Positions 25,718 through 35,155 of a stretch of DNA of 50,899 nt are shown one piece after another. Every line of letters starts with the position of its first letter. The first letter of the stretch is position 1. The notes below the pieces were generated by a model. It saw only the letters and a program-made list of their open reading frames with translations. It had not been told where the DNA came from and did not search any database. The position numbers and the translations under genes are program-made. The stretch is from an uncultured Bacteroidota bacterium (GTDB taxonomy: Bacteria; Bacteroidota; Bacteroidia; Flavobacteriales; Flavobacteriaceae): NCBI GenBank assembly GCA_902557655.1, contig CACEAZ010000013.1:1-50899 (forward strand). The letters run 5' to 3'.

Positions 25718-27370
25718 TTAATTGTTGATAACTAATTTTAAGTCCCTAGAGTATACATAATAGTCTTTGTCAACATTAATAAAAAGATTTTTAATTTTCA
25801 TTTTCTTGAAATCTGTTGAGGGGTATAATATATGATTTTTACCATCAATTTTCACTTCAACTAGCATATCAAAACCATCAATCACATTATTCCATCTATA
25901 GCTCAATTCTCCTTTATTAATCTCGTATTCAAACATTGGGATTCTGTAGTCTCTTAAATATTGATCAAAGACTTTTGATAAATCCATTCCGATACTCTTT
26001 GAGATGTATTCTTCAATTTCTTTGGTCGTTACCGTTGCATGATAAAACTCTTTGTTTAATCCTCTTAAAGTTTGTCTCCAAACTTCATCGTCTTTTGCAA
26101 GTTGACGTATCGTGTGAAGTAAATTTGCTCCTTTTGAGTACATGTCGCCTGAGCCTTCTCTGTTGACATCATATTGGCCAATAATTGGTTTTTTATTAGA
26201 AATACCTCTTCTTGTTCCGATAACATAATCAGCTGAGGCTTCTTTTCCAAAGAAATAATCAACATATAAGTTTTCTGAGTAGCACGTAAATCCTTCATGA
26301 ATCCACATGTCAGCAACGTCTTTATAGGTTATATTATTAGCAAACCATTCGTGACCACCTTCATGAATAATAATATAATCAAACTTTAAACCCCAACCAG
26401 AACCTGAAAGATCTCTACCTAGGTATCCATTTTGAAATTTGTTTCCATAGGTGATAGAGCTTTGATGCTCCATACCTAAATAAGGTACTTCTACCATTTT
26501 AAAACTATCTTCATAGAAGGGATAGGGTCCAAACCAATGTTCAAAAGCTTCAATCATCATTGGAACTTGCTTGAATTGCTCTTTGGCTTTTTCAAGATTA
26601 TAGCTCAAAACATAATTATCTATATCCAAGTCACCTTTTTCACCTTTATAAACCTCGGAAAAATTAACATAATCTCCAATATTTATATTTACTCCATAGT
26701 TATTTATCGGATTTGTTACAAACCAGTCATATGTCCTTGTATCATCTTTAAGTTCAGTTATTTTTCGTAACCTTCCGTTTGACACATTTGTTAAGTGTTT
26801 TGGAACATTTACGCTTATTAACATAGAGTCAACCTCGTCATACATATGATCTTTATTAGGCCACCAAACACTTGCCCCTAAACCTTGGCAGGATGTTGCA
26901 ATAAAATGATTATTATTATCATCTTTTTTCCAAGATAGACCACCGTCCCATGGAGCTCTGATAGCTTCTTTTGGAAATCCTTCGTAATTAATTTTGATAT
27001 AATTTATATCTCCCTTCTTTTGTTTTTTTCTAAGTTCAATAAAATATGCATTACCTTCTCTTGTAAATTTCAATTCTTTATTCTTTTCAGTTACAGAGGT
27101 AATATTCATTGGTTTTTGAAGATCAATTTGCATTACTTTATTAGATTCTAATACTTTATAAACCACTGTATTAGAACCGATTATGTATTTTTTATCAGGT
27201 TTTACTTTAATGTCTAAATGATAATATGTAAGATCCCACCAAGCTCTTTCAGGTGTGATACTTCCTCTCAAAGTGTCCTGCCTAGAAGTGGGTAGTTTGT
27301 CGTCAAAAATTCCTTGTGCGTAAGTTTGATTTAGTGCTATAAATATTAAAATTATTAATCTTCCCTTCAT
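25718..27370 (-). CDS. M1-family zinc aminopeptidase, exported
   Basis: A 550-residue metallopeptidase of the M1 (gluzincin) family that removes N-terminal residues from peptides, probably in the periplasm. I start it at ATG 27370, which opens a signal peptide (MKGRLIILIFIALNQTYAQ); the longer open frame has no signal and runs into galM. The zinc site is HEGGH at residues 336-340, with the third ligand Glu 359 in WIHEGF, exactly the HExxH-x18-E spacing. GMEHQSS upstream occupies the place of the exopeptidase GxMEN motif. There is no T9SS or lipoprotein signal. It follows galM on the same strand with a 98-base gap in which I see no convincing promoter. Confidence 0.93.
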   Translation of the reverse strand: MKGRLIILIFIALNQTYAQGIFDDKLPTSRQDTLRGSITPERAWWDLTYYHLDIKVKPDKKYIIGSNTVVYKVLESNKVMQIDLQKPMNITSVTEKNKELKFTREGNAYFIELRKKQKKGDINYIKINYEGFPKEAIRAPWDGGLSWKKDDNNNHFIATSCQGLGASVWWPNKDHMYDEVDSMLISVNVPKHLTNVSNGRLRKITELKDDTRTYDWFVTNPINNYGVNINIGDYVNFSEVYKGEKGDLDIDNYVLSYNLEKAKEQFKQVPMMIEAFEHWFGPYPFYEDSFKMVEVPYLGMEHQSSITYGNKFQNGYLGRDLSGSGWGLKFDYIIIHEGGHEWFANNITYKDVADMWIHEGFTCYSENLYVDYFFGKEASADYVIGTRRGISNKKPIIGQYDVNREGSGDMYSKGANLLHTIRQLAKDDEVWRQTLRGLNKEFYHATVTTKEIEEYISKSIGMDLSKVFDQYLRDYRIPMFEYEINKGELSYRWNNVIDGFDMLVEVKIDGKNHILYPSTDFKKMKIKNLFINVDKDYYVYSRDLKLVINN

Positions 27371-27468
27371 ACATATAATTTTGATTAGATTTTTTTTCAA
27401 TTTAACAATTAACGACGGAATTATTAAAAAAAATACTTCCACTGTGAGTCTTTCCACAACATTTATTA

Positions 27469-28470
27469 TCAAAGTAATTTAAAATGATAGCTTGTTTTTG
27501 AGTAGTAATCTGTATTTGCTTTTATTATTGTTGATGGAAATGAATTGATATTTGGAGAATTTGGAAAATGTTGAGTTTCAAGGCATAACCCTTGATTTTT
27601 TGAAAAGACACCTGATAAATGATTTCCTGTGTATAATTGGATTCCAGGCTGATCAGTATGTATTTGAATTAATCTACCTGTTTCTAATTCCGATAACTCG
27701 GCGGCTATTTTTTGCCCTTTATTCAAAATAAAACAATGATCATATCCCTTGGTAATACTTAATTGCTCATCATTTTTATTTAAATCAACACCAATTACTT
27801 TTTCACTTTTAAAATCAAAAGGGGTTGATTTAACATTTTTAAATCCACCTTTGGGTATAAAACTTTTATCAACATCTAAAAATTCATTAGAATTTATTTT
27901 TAGTCTGTGATTAACTATTGTTTTGTTTTTTGGATTGAGATTAAAATAGGAGTGACTAGTTGGATTAAAAACAGTGTCCATATCAGCCCTTGCGTAAAAT
28001 TCAATATCTAAAATATTTGTATTTAAAAGCGAATATTTTACAGAGACATTTAAATTTCCTGGATATCCATTATCATTATTTTCGCTGAAATGTGTGAGTG
28101 TTATACTATTATCATTGAAATTATTTTTATCAAAAGACCAATTTGTATTATGAAAACCCTTATCACCTCCGTGAAGATGGTTTTCACCTTCATTTTTAGT
28201 AAGTTTGAATGTTTCTTTATTTAACTTAAAACAGCTTTTAGAAATTCTATTTGCATATCTTCCAATCAAGGCACCGATGAAAAATTTATCATTAAGATAA
28301 TCTTTTGGATTCTTATAGTTTAAAACCACATTCTCCACAAAACCATTTTTATCTGGCAAATTTATTTCTTGAATTATGCCTCCGTAGGAAAGAATTTTAA
28401 CCGAAATTCCGTCACTATTCTTCAGTATAAATTCTGAAATTTCATGTTTTTTTCCTAAATGGGGATTCAA
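27469..28470 (-). CDS. galM: Aldose 1-epimerase (mutarotase)
   Basis: A 333-residue cytoplasmic enzyme interconverting alpha and beta anomers of glucose or galactose, useful downstream of glycan import. It has the family motifs GRYANRI, ENHLHGGDKGFHN (substrate His), PTSHSYFNL (catalytic His), KGYDHCFIL and QGLCLETQHFPNSPN with the catalytic Glu. The reading frame starts at TTG 28468-28470: no ATG exists upstream within the open frame, and the first internal Met is about 150 residues in, beyond conserved sequence. There is no signal peptide, so it acts on intracellular sugars. It diverges from the BNR/VPS10-like gene at 28557. Confidence 0.93.
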   Translation of the reverse strand: MNPHLGKKHEISEFILKNSDGISVKILSYGGIIQEINLPDKNGFVENVVLNYKNPKDYLNDKFFIGALIGRYANRISKSCFKLNKETFKLTKNEGENHLHGGDKGFHNTNWSFDKNNFNDNSITLTHFSENNDNGYPGNLNVSVKYSLLNTNILDIEFYARADMDTVFNPTSHSYFNLNPKNKTIVNHRLKINSNEFLDVDKSFIPKGGFKNVKSTPFDFKSEKVIGVDLNKNDEQLSITKGYDHCFILNKGQKIAAELSELETGRLIQIHTDQPGIQLYTGNHLSGVFSKNQGLCLETQHFPNSPNINSFPSTIIKANTDYYSKTSYHFKLL

Positions 28471-28556
28471 CTTTTCTTTTTTTATTAAAATTAAAAAAAT
28501 ATAGCATATTAAATACTAGTTTTTATTAATTTAGGAAGCTCACAAAATTTTAAAAT

Positions 28557-31500
28557 ATGAAAAGATTTATATTATTGATAGTAATGTTATTTATTGGTTT
28601 AAATACACATTCACAAAAAAAGAAAAAAGATAATAAAGAGCCTTTGGATGACATTTCGGTAAGTGCTTTAAAATGGAGATCTGTAGGTCCTGCATTAACA
28701 TCTGGAAGAATATCTGATTTAGCTGTAAATCCAGAAAATCCTTTTGAATATTATGTAGCTGTTGCATCTGGTGGTGTATGGAAAACTTCAAATTGGGGAG
28801 TTGATTATTATCCAATTTTTGATAACGAATCATCTTATTCAATTGGATGCGTCACCATTGATCCAAACAACACTAACATAGTATGGGTAGGGACAGGTGA
28901 AAATAATAATCAAAGATCAGTAGCTTACGGCGATGGAGTATATAAATCTGTCGATGGAGGTAAGTCATGGAAAAACATGGGTCTTAAGAATTCCGAACAT
29001 ATCGGAAATATTATTGTTCACCCAGAAAATTCTAATGTTGTATATGTGTCAGCATATGGTCCACTTTGGAGTAAAGGTGGAGATCGTGGCATTTATAAAA
29101 CTACAGATGGAGGTGATTCTTGGACTCAAATTTTAAATATTGATGAACATACTGGGTTTAGTGAAATTCATATGGATCCTAGAAACCCTGAAATTTTATA
29201 TGCCTCAAGTCATCAGAGAAGAAGACATGTATATACCTATGTTGGCGGAGGACCTGGATCAGGACTTCATAAGTCAACTGACGGTGGTGAAACATGGAAA
29301 AAAATCAACAAAGGTCTTCCATCTGTTGAATTAGGTAGAATTGGTTTAGATATTTCTGATGCTAATCCTGAGATTATTTATGCAATTGTAGAAGCTTCTC
29401 AAAGAAAGGGAGGTTTTTACAGATCAACTGATAGAGGAGAAACATGGGTAAAACAAAGTGGTAAATCTACCAGCGGAAATTATTATCAGGAAATTTTTGC
29501 TGATCCTGTAAATGAAGATGTGGTTTATGTTATGGATACATGGATGTCAGTTTCACACGACGGAGGAAAAACCTTTAAAAATGTAGGTGAAGATTACAAA
29601 CACGTTGATAATCACGCCATGTGGATTAATCCAAACAATAATTCCCATTGGTTAGTTGGATGTGATGGAGGTATATATGAAACATTTGATTCAGGGAAAA
29701 AATGGGATTATAAGAAGAATTTACCTGTTACACAATTTTATAAAGTTGCTGTAGATAACGCAGAGCCATTCTACAATATATATGGAGGAACTCAAGATAA
29801 TTTTAGTTTAGGAGGACCATCAAGAGTAAATAACTCTCACGGTATTTCTAACCAAGATTGGTTTATTACACATGGTGGAGATGGTTTTGAATCTCAGGTA
29901 GATCCTGAAAACCCAAATATTGTATATGCTCAATCGCAATACGGTTGGTTAGTAAGATATGACAAATTAAGTGGTGAAGAAGTAGGGATTAAGCCTATCG
30001 CTCGAAAAGATGAATTAGATTACAAATGGAATTGGGATGCGCCTTTAGCTGTAAGTAAGCATAAATCTGGCAGACTATATTTTGCTGCTAACAAAGTTTT
30101 CAGATCAGATGATTACGGAAATAGCTGGGATGTTATAAGTGATGATCTTTCAAGGCAAATAAATAGAAACAGTTTGAAAGTATACGATAGAGTTTTAAGT
30201 ATTGATGCTGTTGCAAAAAACGGTTCAACTTCACCCTACGGAACTATCGTTGCTTTATCAGAGTCTCCATTAGATCCAGATTTCATCGCAATTGGAACCG
30301 ATGATGGTTTAATTCAGGTAACTGAAAATGCAGGAGAATCATGGAGAAAAATAGATAATATTGAGGGAGCTCCTAACCAATCTTACGTGAATTCAGTTTA
30401 TTTATCCCAACATGATTTAAATGTTATGTATGCGGCTTTTAATCATCATAAATATGGCGATTTTAAACCTTACATATTTAGATCAGATGACAGAGGGAAT
30501 ACTTGGAAGTCTATAAGTAACAACCTTCCTGAAAGGGGTAGTGTGTATTCAATTGAAGAAGATCATATTGACAGTAATTTAATTTTTTGTGGTACCGAGT
30601 TTGGTGTATTTTTCTCCCCTAATTCAGGTGGAAGATGGAAAGAGTTGTCAAACGGACTACCAACAATCGCCGTAAGAGATATTGCTATTCAGCAAAGAGA
30701 AAATGATTTGGTTTTAGGAACTTTTGGAAGAGGATTCTATGTGATGGATGACTATTCTGTATTAAGAGAAATAGAAAACAAAGAAGTTGCAGATAAGCCA
30801 AAACTATATGATGTCAGGGACGCACTCATGTGGGAAAAAGCAGCTCCTTTAGGCCTTCCAGGAAAAGCATTTCAGGGGGATAATTTTTACTTGGCAGATA
30901 ATTTGGATCCTGTAGCAATCTTCGACTATAATTATAATCAGAAATATGAATCTTTAAAATCAAAAAGACAAAAGAAAGAAAAGGGACTGATAAAGGATGA
31001 GAAAGACGTTTCATATCCTTCTTATGAAGAGTTATACAATGAAATAAATGAAGATAAGCCGCAGCTTGTATTTACAATAAGAAACGATAAAAACAAGGTA
31101 GTTAAAAAAATATTTAGATCTCCATCCAAGGGACTGAGTAGATTTACATGGAATTTGAGGTATGAGGAAAAAGATCCAATAAGTTTGCGTTCATCTTCTT
31201 TCTATAACCCGTTTGCAGGTGTTTCTGAAGGGACCTTGATTAACCCAGGAACTTATTCAATTGAAATGGCAGTCTTAAATAATGGTGAGATGACTAATTT
31301 AGTTGATCCCAAAAGTTTTAATGTTGTCGCATTAAACAATACGGTAATGCCTGCAGAGGATAGAAATGCTAAAGTTGAATTTCAAAGAAAAGTATCTTTA
31401 TTACAAGGTTTAATAGGGGAGTATTCACGAAAATTTTCCGAAGTTAGAGATAAAATGCCTTTTATAGAAAAAGCAGTAAAAATTTCTGAACAACCATTGG

Positions 31501-31826
31501 AAGATATATCAAAAATGGTTTGGGATATTAATAAATCAATCAAAGAGATTAGTGAAAAGTTCTATGGTGATGGTGTCAAAAGTAGACTAGATATTCAAAG
31601 TTATTTAACCCCTTCATCAAGATTGGGGGCTGTAGCTTATTATCAAAAATATTCTACAGCTGCGCCAACGAAAACGCATATGGATAGTTATGAAATTGCC
31701 AAAGAAGAATTTGAACCAATTAAAGTTTTAATCAACGATTTAAAGCTTGAAATGCAAGATTTAGAGAAGTTTTTAAAAGATTCAGGTGCTCCTTACACTC
31801 CAGGTAGACCAAAGGCAATAAATTAA
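28557..31826 (+). CDS. BNR/VPS10-like beta-propeller exported protein
   Basis: A 1089-residue exported protein with a signal peptide (MKRFILLIVMLFIGLNTHSQ). From about residue 40 to 740 there are repeated sialidase-type Asp-box elements of the form S-x-D-x-G-x-T/S-W (SVDGGKSW, TTDGGDSW, STDGGETW, STDRGETW, SDDYGNSW, SDDRGNTW). These build one or two beta-propellers related to VPS10/sortilin-like and glycosidase-annotated proteins. A C-terminal region (about 800-1089) has an Ig-like stretch and helical segments ending PYTPGRPKAIN. There is no T9SS sorting domain. Family members in Bacteroidota are often labelled glycosyl hydrolase without proof, and I see no catalytic motif to justify that. 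A bidirectional terminator follows at 31833. Confidence 0.85.
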   Translation: MKRFILLIVMLFIGLNTHSQKKKKDNKEPLDDISVSALKWRSVGPALTSGRISDLAVNPENPFEYYVAVASGGVWKTSNWGVDYYPIFDNESSYSIGCVTIDPNNTNIVWVGTGENNNQRSVAYGDGVYKSVDGGKSWKNMGLKNSEHIGNIIVHPENSNVVYVSAYGPLWSKGGDRGIYKTTDGGDSWTQILNIDEHTGFSEIHMDPRNPEILYASSHQRRRHVYTYVGGGPGSGLHKSTDGGETWKKINKGLPSVELGRIGLDISDANPEIIYAIVEASQRKGGFYRSTDRGETWVKQSGKSTSGNYYQEIFADPVNEDVVYVMDTWMSVSHDGGKTFKNVGEDYKHVDNHAMWINPNNNSHWLVGCDGGIYETFDSGKKWDYKKNLPVTQFYKVAVDNAEPFYNIYGGTQDNFSLGGPSRVNNSHGISNQDWFITHGGDGFESQVDPENPNIVYAQSQYGWLVRYDKLSGEEVGIKPIARKDELDYKWNWDAPLAVSKHKSGRLYFAANKVFRSDDYGNSWDVISDDLSRQINRNSLKVYDRVLSIDAVAKNGSTSPYGTIVALSESPLDPDFIAIGTDDGLIQVTENAGESWRKIDNIEGAPNQSYVNSVYLSQHDLNVMYAAFNHHKYGDFKPYIFRSDDRGNTWKSISNNLPERGSVYSIEEDHIDSNLIFCGTEFGVFFSPNSGGRWKELSNGLPTIAVRDIAIQQRENDLVLGTFGRGFYVMDDYSVLREIENKEVADKPKLYDVRDALMWEKAAPLGLPGKAFQGDNFYLADNLDPVAIFDYNYNQKYESLKSKRQKKEKGLIKDEKDVSYPSYEELYNEINEDKPQLVFTIRNDKNKVVKKIFRSPSKGLSRFTWNLRYEEKDPISLRSSSFYNPFAGVSEGTLINPGTYSIEMAVLNNGEMTNLVDPKSFNVVALNNTVMPAEDRNAKVEFQRKVSLLQGLIGEYSRKFSEVRDKMPFIEKAVKISEQPLEDISKMVWDINKSIKEISEKFYGDGVKSRLDIQSYLTPSSRLGAVAYYQKYSTAAPTKTHMDSYEIAKEEFEPIKVLINDLKLEMQDLEKFLKDSGAPYTPGRPKAIN

Positions 31827-31832
31827 AATAAA

Positions 31833-31857
31833 ATCCCCTTGAAATTTTCAGGGGGAT
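31833..31857. terminator. Bidirectional terminator between convergent genes
   Basis: ATCCCCTTGAA and TTCAGGGGGAT form an 11-bp stem with one G-U pair and a 3-base loop, flanked by A/T runs on both sides. It lies between the stop of the BNR/VPS10-like gene (31826) and the stop of the esterase at 31862, and could end transcription from both. Confidence 0.75.
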
Positions 31858-31861
31858 AATT

Positions 31862-32971
31862 TTATTGTTTTACTATTTTTTTTGTGATTGTTTTATTTTC
31901 TGAGAAGATTTTCAAAAAATAAGTTCCATTGGAACTATTTTCTATATTGATAATTGATTCATTACCTTCTTTTATTTTTTTTCCACTTGGATCATATAAA
32001 ATATATGAATAATTGGTTAAGCCAGATTGTATGACAATTTTTTCTTTTACAGGATTGGGTGTGACATAAAATTCATTTAAAACGTTATTTTCGATCGATA
32101 AAGAATTATTCATGCTTAGCTCAAAAAATAACCAAGCCTCATATGATGAATTAATATCCATATTTCCATTGGCACCAGGCCAATCATGATCTCCACCAAC
32201 TACTTTATATAACCATATTTCGTTTCCATTATCAGAATCATAATGTCTTTCTTTTACTACATAACTTCCGTCATTTGTATTTATATTTGGCAAATTCTCA
32301 GAAGAAAAAGATGAGCAGTTATTTAAATCGGACCAATATTCAATCGTTTCGGGAATACTAGGGTAAGCTCCCCATCCCCCAGAACCAGTTGGATCTCCAT
32401 TATAAATATTAATATAGTCACTTGTGCCATGAATTTCAAAAATAGGAATTAGATTTTCAGGACTACATGTATTCATAATTTCTTGTAACATCATACCTGC
32501 AACAGAGGTGACCGCTCGAAAGGTTTCAGATGCCTGACAAGCTAACATGTAACACATTTCACCTCCATTTGACATTCCTGTAGCAAATGTATTGGTTGTA
32601 CTTAAATTATTTTCAGTTTGTAGATAATTAGCAAGTTCTTTTAAAAAATCAACATCGTCCACAGTTTCATTTGGGTGAAAGGTGTAACCTACATTCCAAA
32701 ATCTATTTCCATAATTATCCACTGTTCCTCTAGGATAACAAACAGCAAATCCCTCTTCGTCTGCTAAATCATTCATTCCGGAGTAATTTTTGATTACAGA
32801 TGCATCACTTGTGTACCCGTGCATTACAAAAACTAATGGAGCATTATCTTCTAAGTTATCTGGCTGATAATATATATACTGCCTGTTTTCTCCATTGTGT
32901 TGAAATGTGGTGTATTGAGCAGATAATTGTAATGAAAATAATACAAGTATAAATGATAAAAATTCCTTCAT
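31862..32971 (-). CDS. PHB-depolymerase/feruloyl-esterase-like hydrolase with T9SS signal
   Basis: A 369-residue secreted alpha/beta-hydrolase of the LpqC/Esterase_PHB type. The signal peptide ends LSAQ at 19. PLVFVMHGYTSDAS is the oxyanion-hole region, TGMSNGGEMC the nucleophile elbow (Ser 134), and GGDHDWPG supplies the likely catalytic His. From about residue 292 a T9SS type A sorting domain follows (NEFYVTPNPVKEKIVI to KTITKKIVKQ), so the enzyme goes to the cell surface or medium. Substrates in this family range from polyesters to feruloylated or acetylated polysaccharides, so the substrate is open. It lies 35 bases after typA on the same strand. Confidence 0.9.
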   Translation of the reverse strand: MKEFLSFILVLFSLQLSAQYTTFQHNGENRQYIYYQPDNLEDNAPLVFVMHGYTSDASVIKNYSGMNDLADEEGFAVCYPRGTVDNYGNRFWNVGYTFHPNETVDDVDFLKELANYLQTENNLSTTNTFATGMSNGGEMCYMLACQASETFRAVTSVAGMMLQEIMNTCSPENLIPIFEIHGTSDYINIYNGDPTGSGGWGAYPSIPETIEYWSDLNNCSSFSSENLPNINTNDGSYVVKERHYDSDNGNEIWLYKVVGGDHDWPGANGNMDINSSYEAWLFFELSMNNSLSIENNVLNEFYVTPNPVKEKIVIQSGLTNYSYILYDPSGKKIKEGNESIINIENSSNGTYFLKIFSENKTITKKIVKQ

Positions 32972-33006
32972 ATTATAAAAGTATACAAAAACAAAGCGGT
33001 TAAATG

Positions 33007-34809
33007 CTATGAAATGGATTTATTTCTTTTTCTTTCAACTTCCTTTAATAAAACTTTTCTGAGTCTTAAACTATTTGGAGTTACCTCAACATATTCGTCC
33101 TTTTGAATATATTCTAATGCTTCTTCAAGGGAAAACTTTATAGCAGGAATAATTTTTGCTTTTTCATCAGCACCGGATGACCTAACATTACTAAGTTTCT
33201 TTGTTTTTGTTATGTTAATTACCATATCATCTCCTCTTGAATTTTCACCGATAACTTGACCTTCGTATATTTCTTCACCTGGATTAACAAAAAATTTTCC
33301 TCTATCTTGAAGTTTATCAATTGAATAGGGGATAGCTAAACCTTTTTCCATTGAAACAAGTGAGCCATTCAATCTCTCAGGAATACCTCCTTTTATCGGT
33401 CTAAAGTCTAAAAACCTATGGGATAATATTGCTTCTCCAGCCGTCGCTGTTAAAAGCTGATTCTTTAATCCAATAATACCTCTTGAAGGAATTATAAATT
33501 CACAAATCATTCTACTTCCCTTTGAAACCATGCTAGTCATTTCACCTTTTCTAATTGAAACAATTTCAATAGCTTTTCCTGAGATTACCTCTGGTAAATC
33601 TATTGTCATTTCTTCAAAAGGCTCGCATTTTACTCCATTCAGTTCTTTGGTAATAACTTGGGGTTGTCCAATTTGAAGTTCATAACCTTCTCTTCTCATT
33701 GTTTCGATTAAAACGGATAAATGCAAAACACCCCTTCCAAAAACCAAAAATTTGTCTGCACTATCTGTGGGTTCAACTTTTAGTGCAAGATTTTTTTCTA
33801 ATTCTTTATCTAATCTTTCCTTTATATGCCTTGAAGTAACATATTTACCATCTTTTCCAAAAAAAGGTGAGTCATTGATTGTAAAAAGCATACTCATTGT
33901 AGGCTCATCTATCGAAATTGAATTCAGAGCCTCTGGCGATTCAATATCTGCAATGGTATCTCCAATCTCAAAGTTTTCTAAACCCACTATTGCACAAATG
34001 TCTCCAGCCTCAACTTCTTGAACTTTTTTCCTACCTAAACCTTCGAACACGTGCAATTCTTTAATTTTAGATTTTAAAATTGTTTTGTCTCTTTTAACCA
34101 GCGAAATGTTAGCTCCACTAGTTAATTTACCTCTCTGAAGTCTTCCAATTGCAATTCTTCCTGTAAAAGAGGAATAATCTAAAGAAGTAATAAGCATCTG
34201 AAGACTGCCTTCTTCTGTTTTTGGTGATGGAATATGGTTAATAACCATATCAAGTAGAGGTTCAATATTTTCAGTTTTATTTTTCCAATCTTCACTCATC
34301 CAGTTTTCTTTGGCTGATCCATAGACTGTAGGAAAGTCTAGTTGCCATTCTTCAGCCTCTAATTCAAACATAAGATCAAATACAGATTCATGAACTTCTT
34401 CTGGGGTACAATTTTCTTTATCAACCTTGTTAATAACAACACAAGGTTTAAGGCCAAGTTCCAGCGCCTTTTGTAATACAAATCTTGTTTGAGGCATTGG
34501 CCCCTCAAAAGCATCTACAAGAAGAAGAACACCGTCTGCCATATTTAAAACCCTTTCAACTTCACCTCCAAAATCAGCATGCCCAGGTGTATCAATAATA
34601 TTAATCTTTGTTTCTTTATACGTAACGGAAACATTTTTTGAGGTAATTGTAATACCTCTTTCTCTTTCCAATTCGTTGTTGTCAAGTATTAAATCACCTT
34701 TATTTTCATTTTCTCTAAATAGTTGGCAATTAAACATGATTTTGTCAACCAATGTGGTCTTTCCGTGATCTACGTGTGCGATAATCGCAATATTTTTAAT
34801 CTTAGACAT
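33007..34809 (-). CDS. typA: Ribosome-associated translational GTPase TypA/BipA
   Basis: A 600-residue GTPase related to EF-G and LepA that binds the 70S ribosome and supports ribosome assembly and stress adaptation. All G motifs are visible: AHVDHGKTT (G1, about residue 10), RGITI (G2), DTPGHADFGGEVERV (G3), NKVDKE (G4) and SAKENW (G5). Domain II, the EF-G-like domains III and V (RRKGEMTSM-type IRKGEMTSMVS), and the BipA-specific C-terminal domain follow, ending in a Lys/Arg-rich tail. Its length is normal for the family. A possible -7 element lies 23 bases upstream at 34832. Confidence 0.98.
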   Translation of the reverse strand: MSKIKNIAIIAHVDHGKTTLVDKIMFNCQLFRENENKGDLILDNNELERERGITITSKNVSVTYKETKINIIDTPGHADFGGEVERVLNMADGVLLLVDAFEGPMPQTRFVLQKALELGLKPCVVINKVDKENCTPEEVHESVFDLMFELEAEEWQLDFPTVYGSAKENWMSEDWKNKTENIEPLLDMVINHIPSPKTEEGSLQMLITSLDYSSFTGRIAIGRLQRGKLTSGANISLVKRDKTILKSKIKELHVFEGLGRKKVQEVEAGDICAIVGLENFEIGDTIADIESPEALNSISIDEPTMSMLFTINDSPFFGKDGKYVTSRHIKERLDKELEKNLALKVEPTDSADKFLVFGRGVLHLSVLIETMRREGYELQIGQPQVITKELNGVKCEPFEEMTIDLPEVISGKAIEIVSIRKGEMTSMVSKGSRMICEFIIPSRGIIGLKNQLLTATAGEAILSHRFLDFRPIKGGIPERLNGSLVSMEKGLAIPYSIDKLQDRGKFFVNPGEEIYEGQVIGENSRGDDMVINITKTKKLSNVRSSGADEKAKIIPAIKFSLEEALEYIQKDEYVEVTPNSLRLRKVLLKEVERKRNKSIS

Positions 34810-34831
34810 TACTGTTTTTCATAAATTTTTG

Positions 34832-34839
34832 CAAAACTA
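34832..34839 (-). promoter_or_regulatory. Candidate -7 element for typA
   Basis: TAGTTTTG on the minus strand matches TAnnTTTG exactly, 22 bases upstream of the typA ATG. No TTG is found at the expected distance, so this is a partial match. Confidence 0.35.
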
Positions 34840-34965
34840 ACATTAAATATTTCAAATATGCTATAAAAGTGAAAAGGTTTGAAAGAGAGCCAACCATAGC
34901 AATCAATCAAACCAATTCGTTTGTGTGATGCGAATATACATTAAAATAATTTAAAACTTACAAAA

Positions 34966-34995
34966 ATAAAAAAACCCACTGTAACACAGTGGGTT
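34966..34995 (-). terminator. Terminator after tRNA-Ser
   Basis: The perfect 10-bp arms AACCCACTGT (34973-34982) and ACAGTGGGTT (34986-34995) with a 3-base loop are followed on the minus strand by a run of T. It lies 14 bases downstream of the tRNA 3' end. Confidence 0.85.
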
Positions 34996-35008
34996 ATAAA
35001 GTTATGTG

Positions 35009-35093
35009 CGGAGGAAGAGGGATTCGAACCCCCGGAGGTGTGACCCTCAACAGTTTTCAAGACTGCCGCATTCGACCACTCTGCCATTCCTCC
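35009..35093 (-). tRNA. tRNA-Ser (anticodon UGA)
   Basis: An 85-base class II tRNA on the minus strand. The acceptor arms GGAGGAA and TTCCTCC pair, followed by discriminator G. The anticodon stem GCAGT/ACTGT encloses the loop CTTGAAA with anticodon TGA, reading UCA codons. A long variable arm (GAGG and CCTC paired) is typical of serine tRNAs, and the T-arm contains GGTTCGAATCC. The 3' CCA is not encoded. An exact Bacteroidota promoter and a strong terminator flank it. Confidence 0.96.
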
Positions 35094-35104
35094 AATAACG
35101 GATG

Positions 35105-35134
35105 CAAATATAGAATGGTTTTCTATTGCTTCAA
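35105..35134 (-). promoter_or_regulatory. Promoter of tRNA-Ser
   Basis: On the minus strand TTG (complement of 35132-35134) and TATATTTG (complement of 35105-35112) are spaced 19 bases apart, an exact fit to TTG-N19-TAnnTTTG. The start point would fall a few bases before the tRNA 5' end at 35093. Confidence 0.75.
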
Positions 35135-35155
35135 AAAAAAACCGTAAAATAATTT

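Noticed and set aside
27371-27472. 34-codon N-terminal extension of the M1 aminopeptidase
   Set aside because: The extension overlaps the galM stop and hides a clear signal peptide that starts at 27370, so the shorter start is better.
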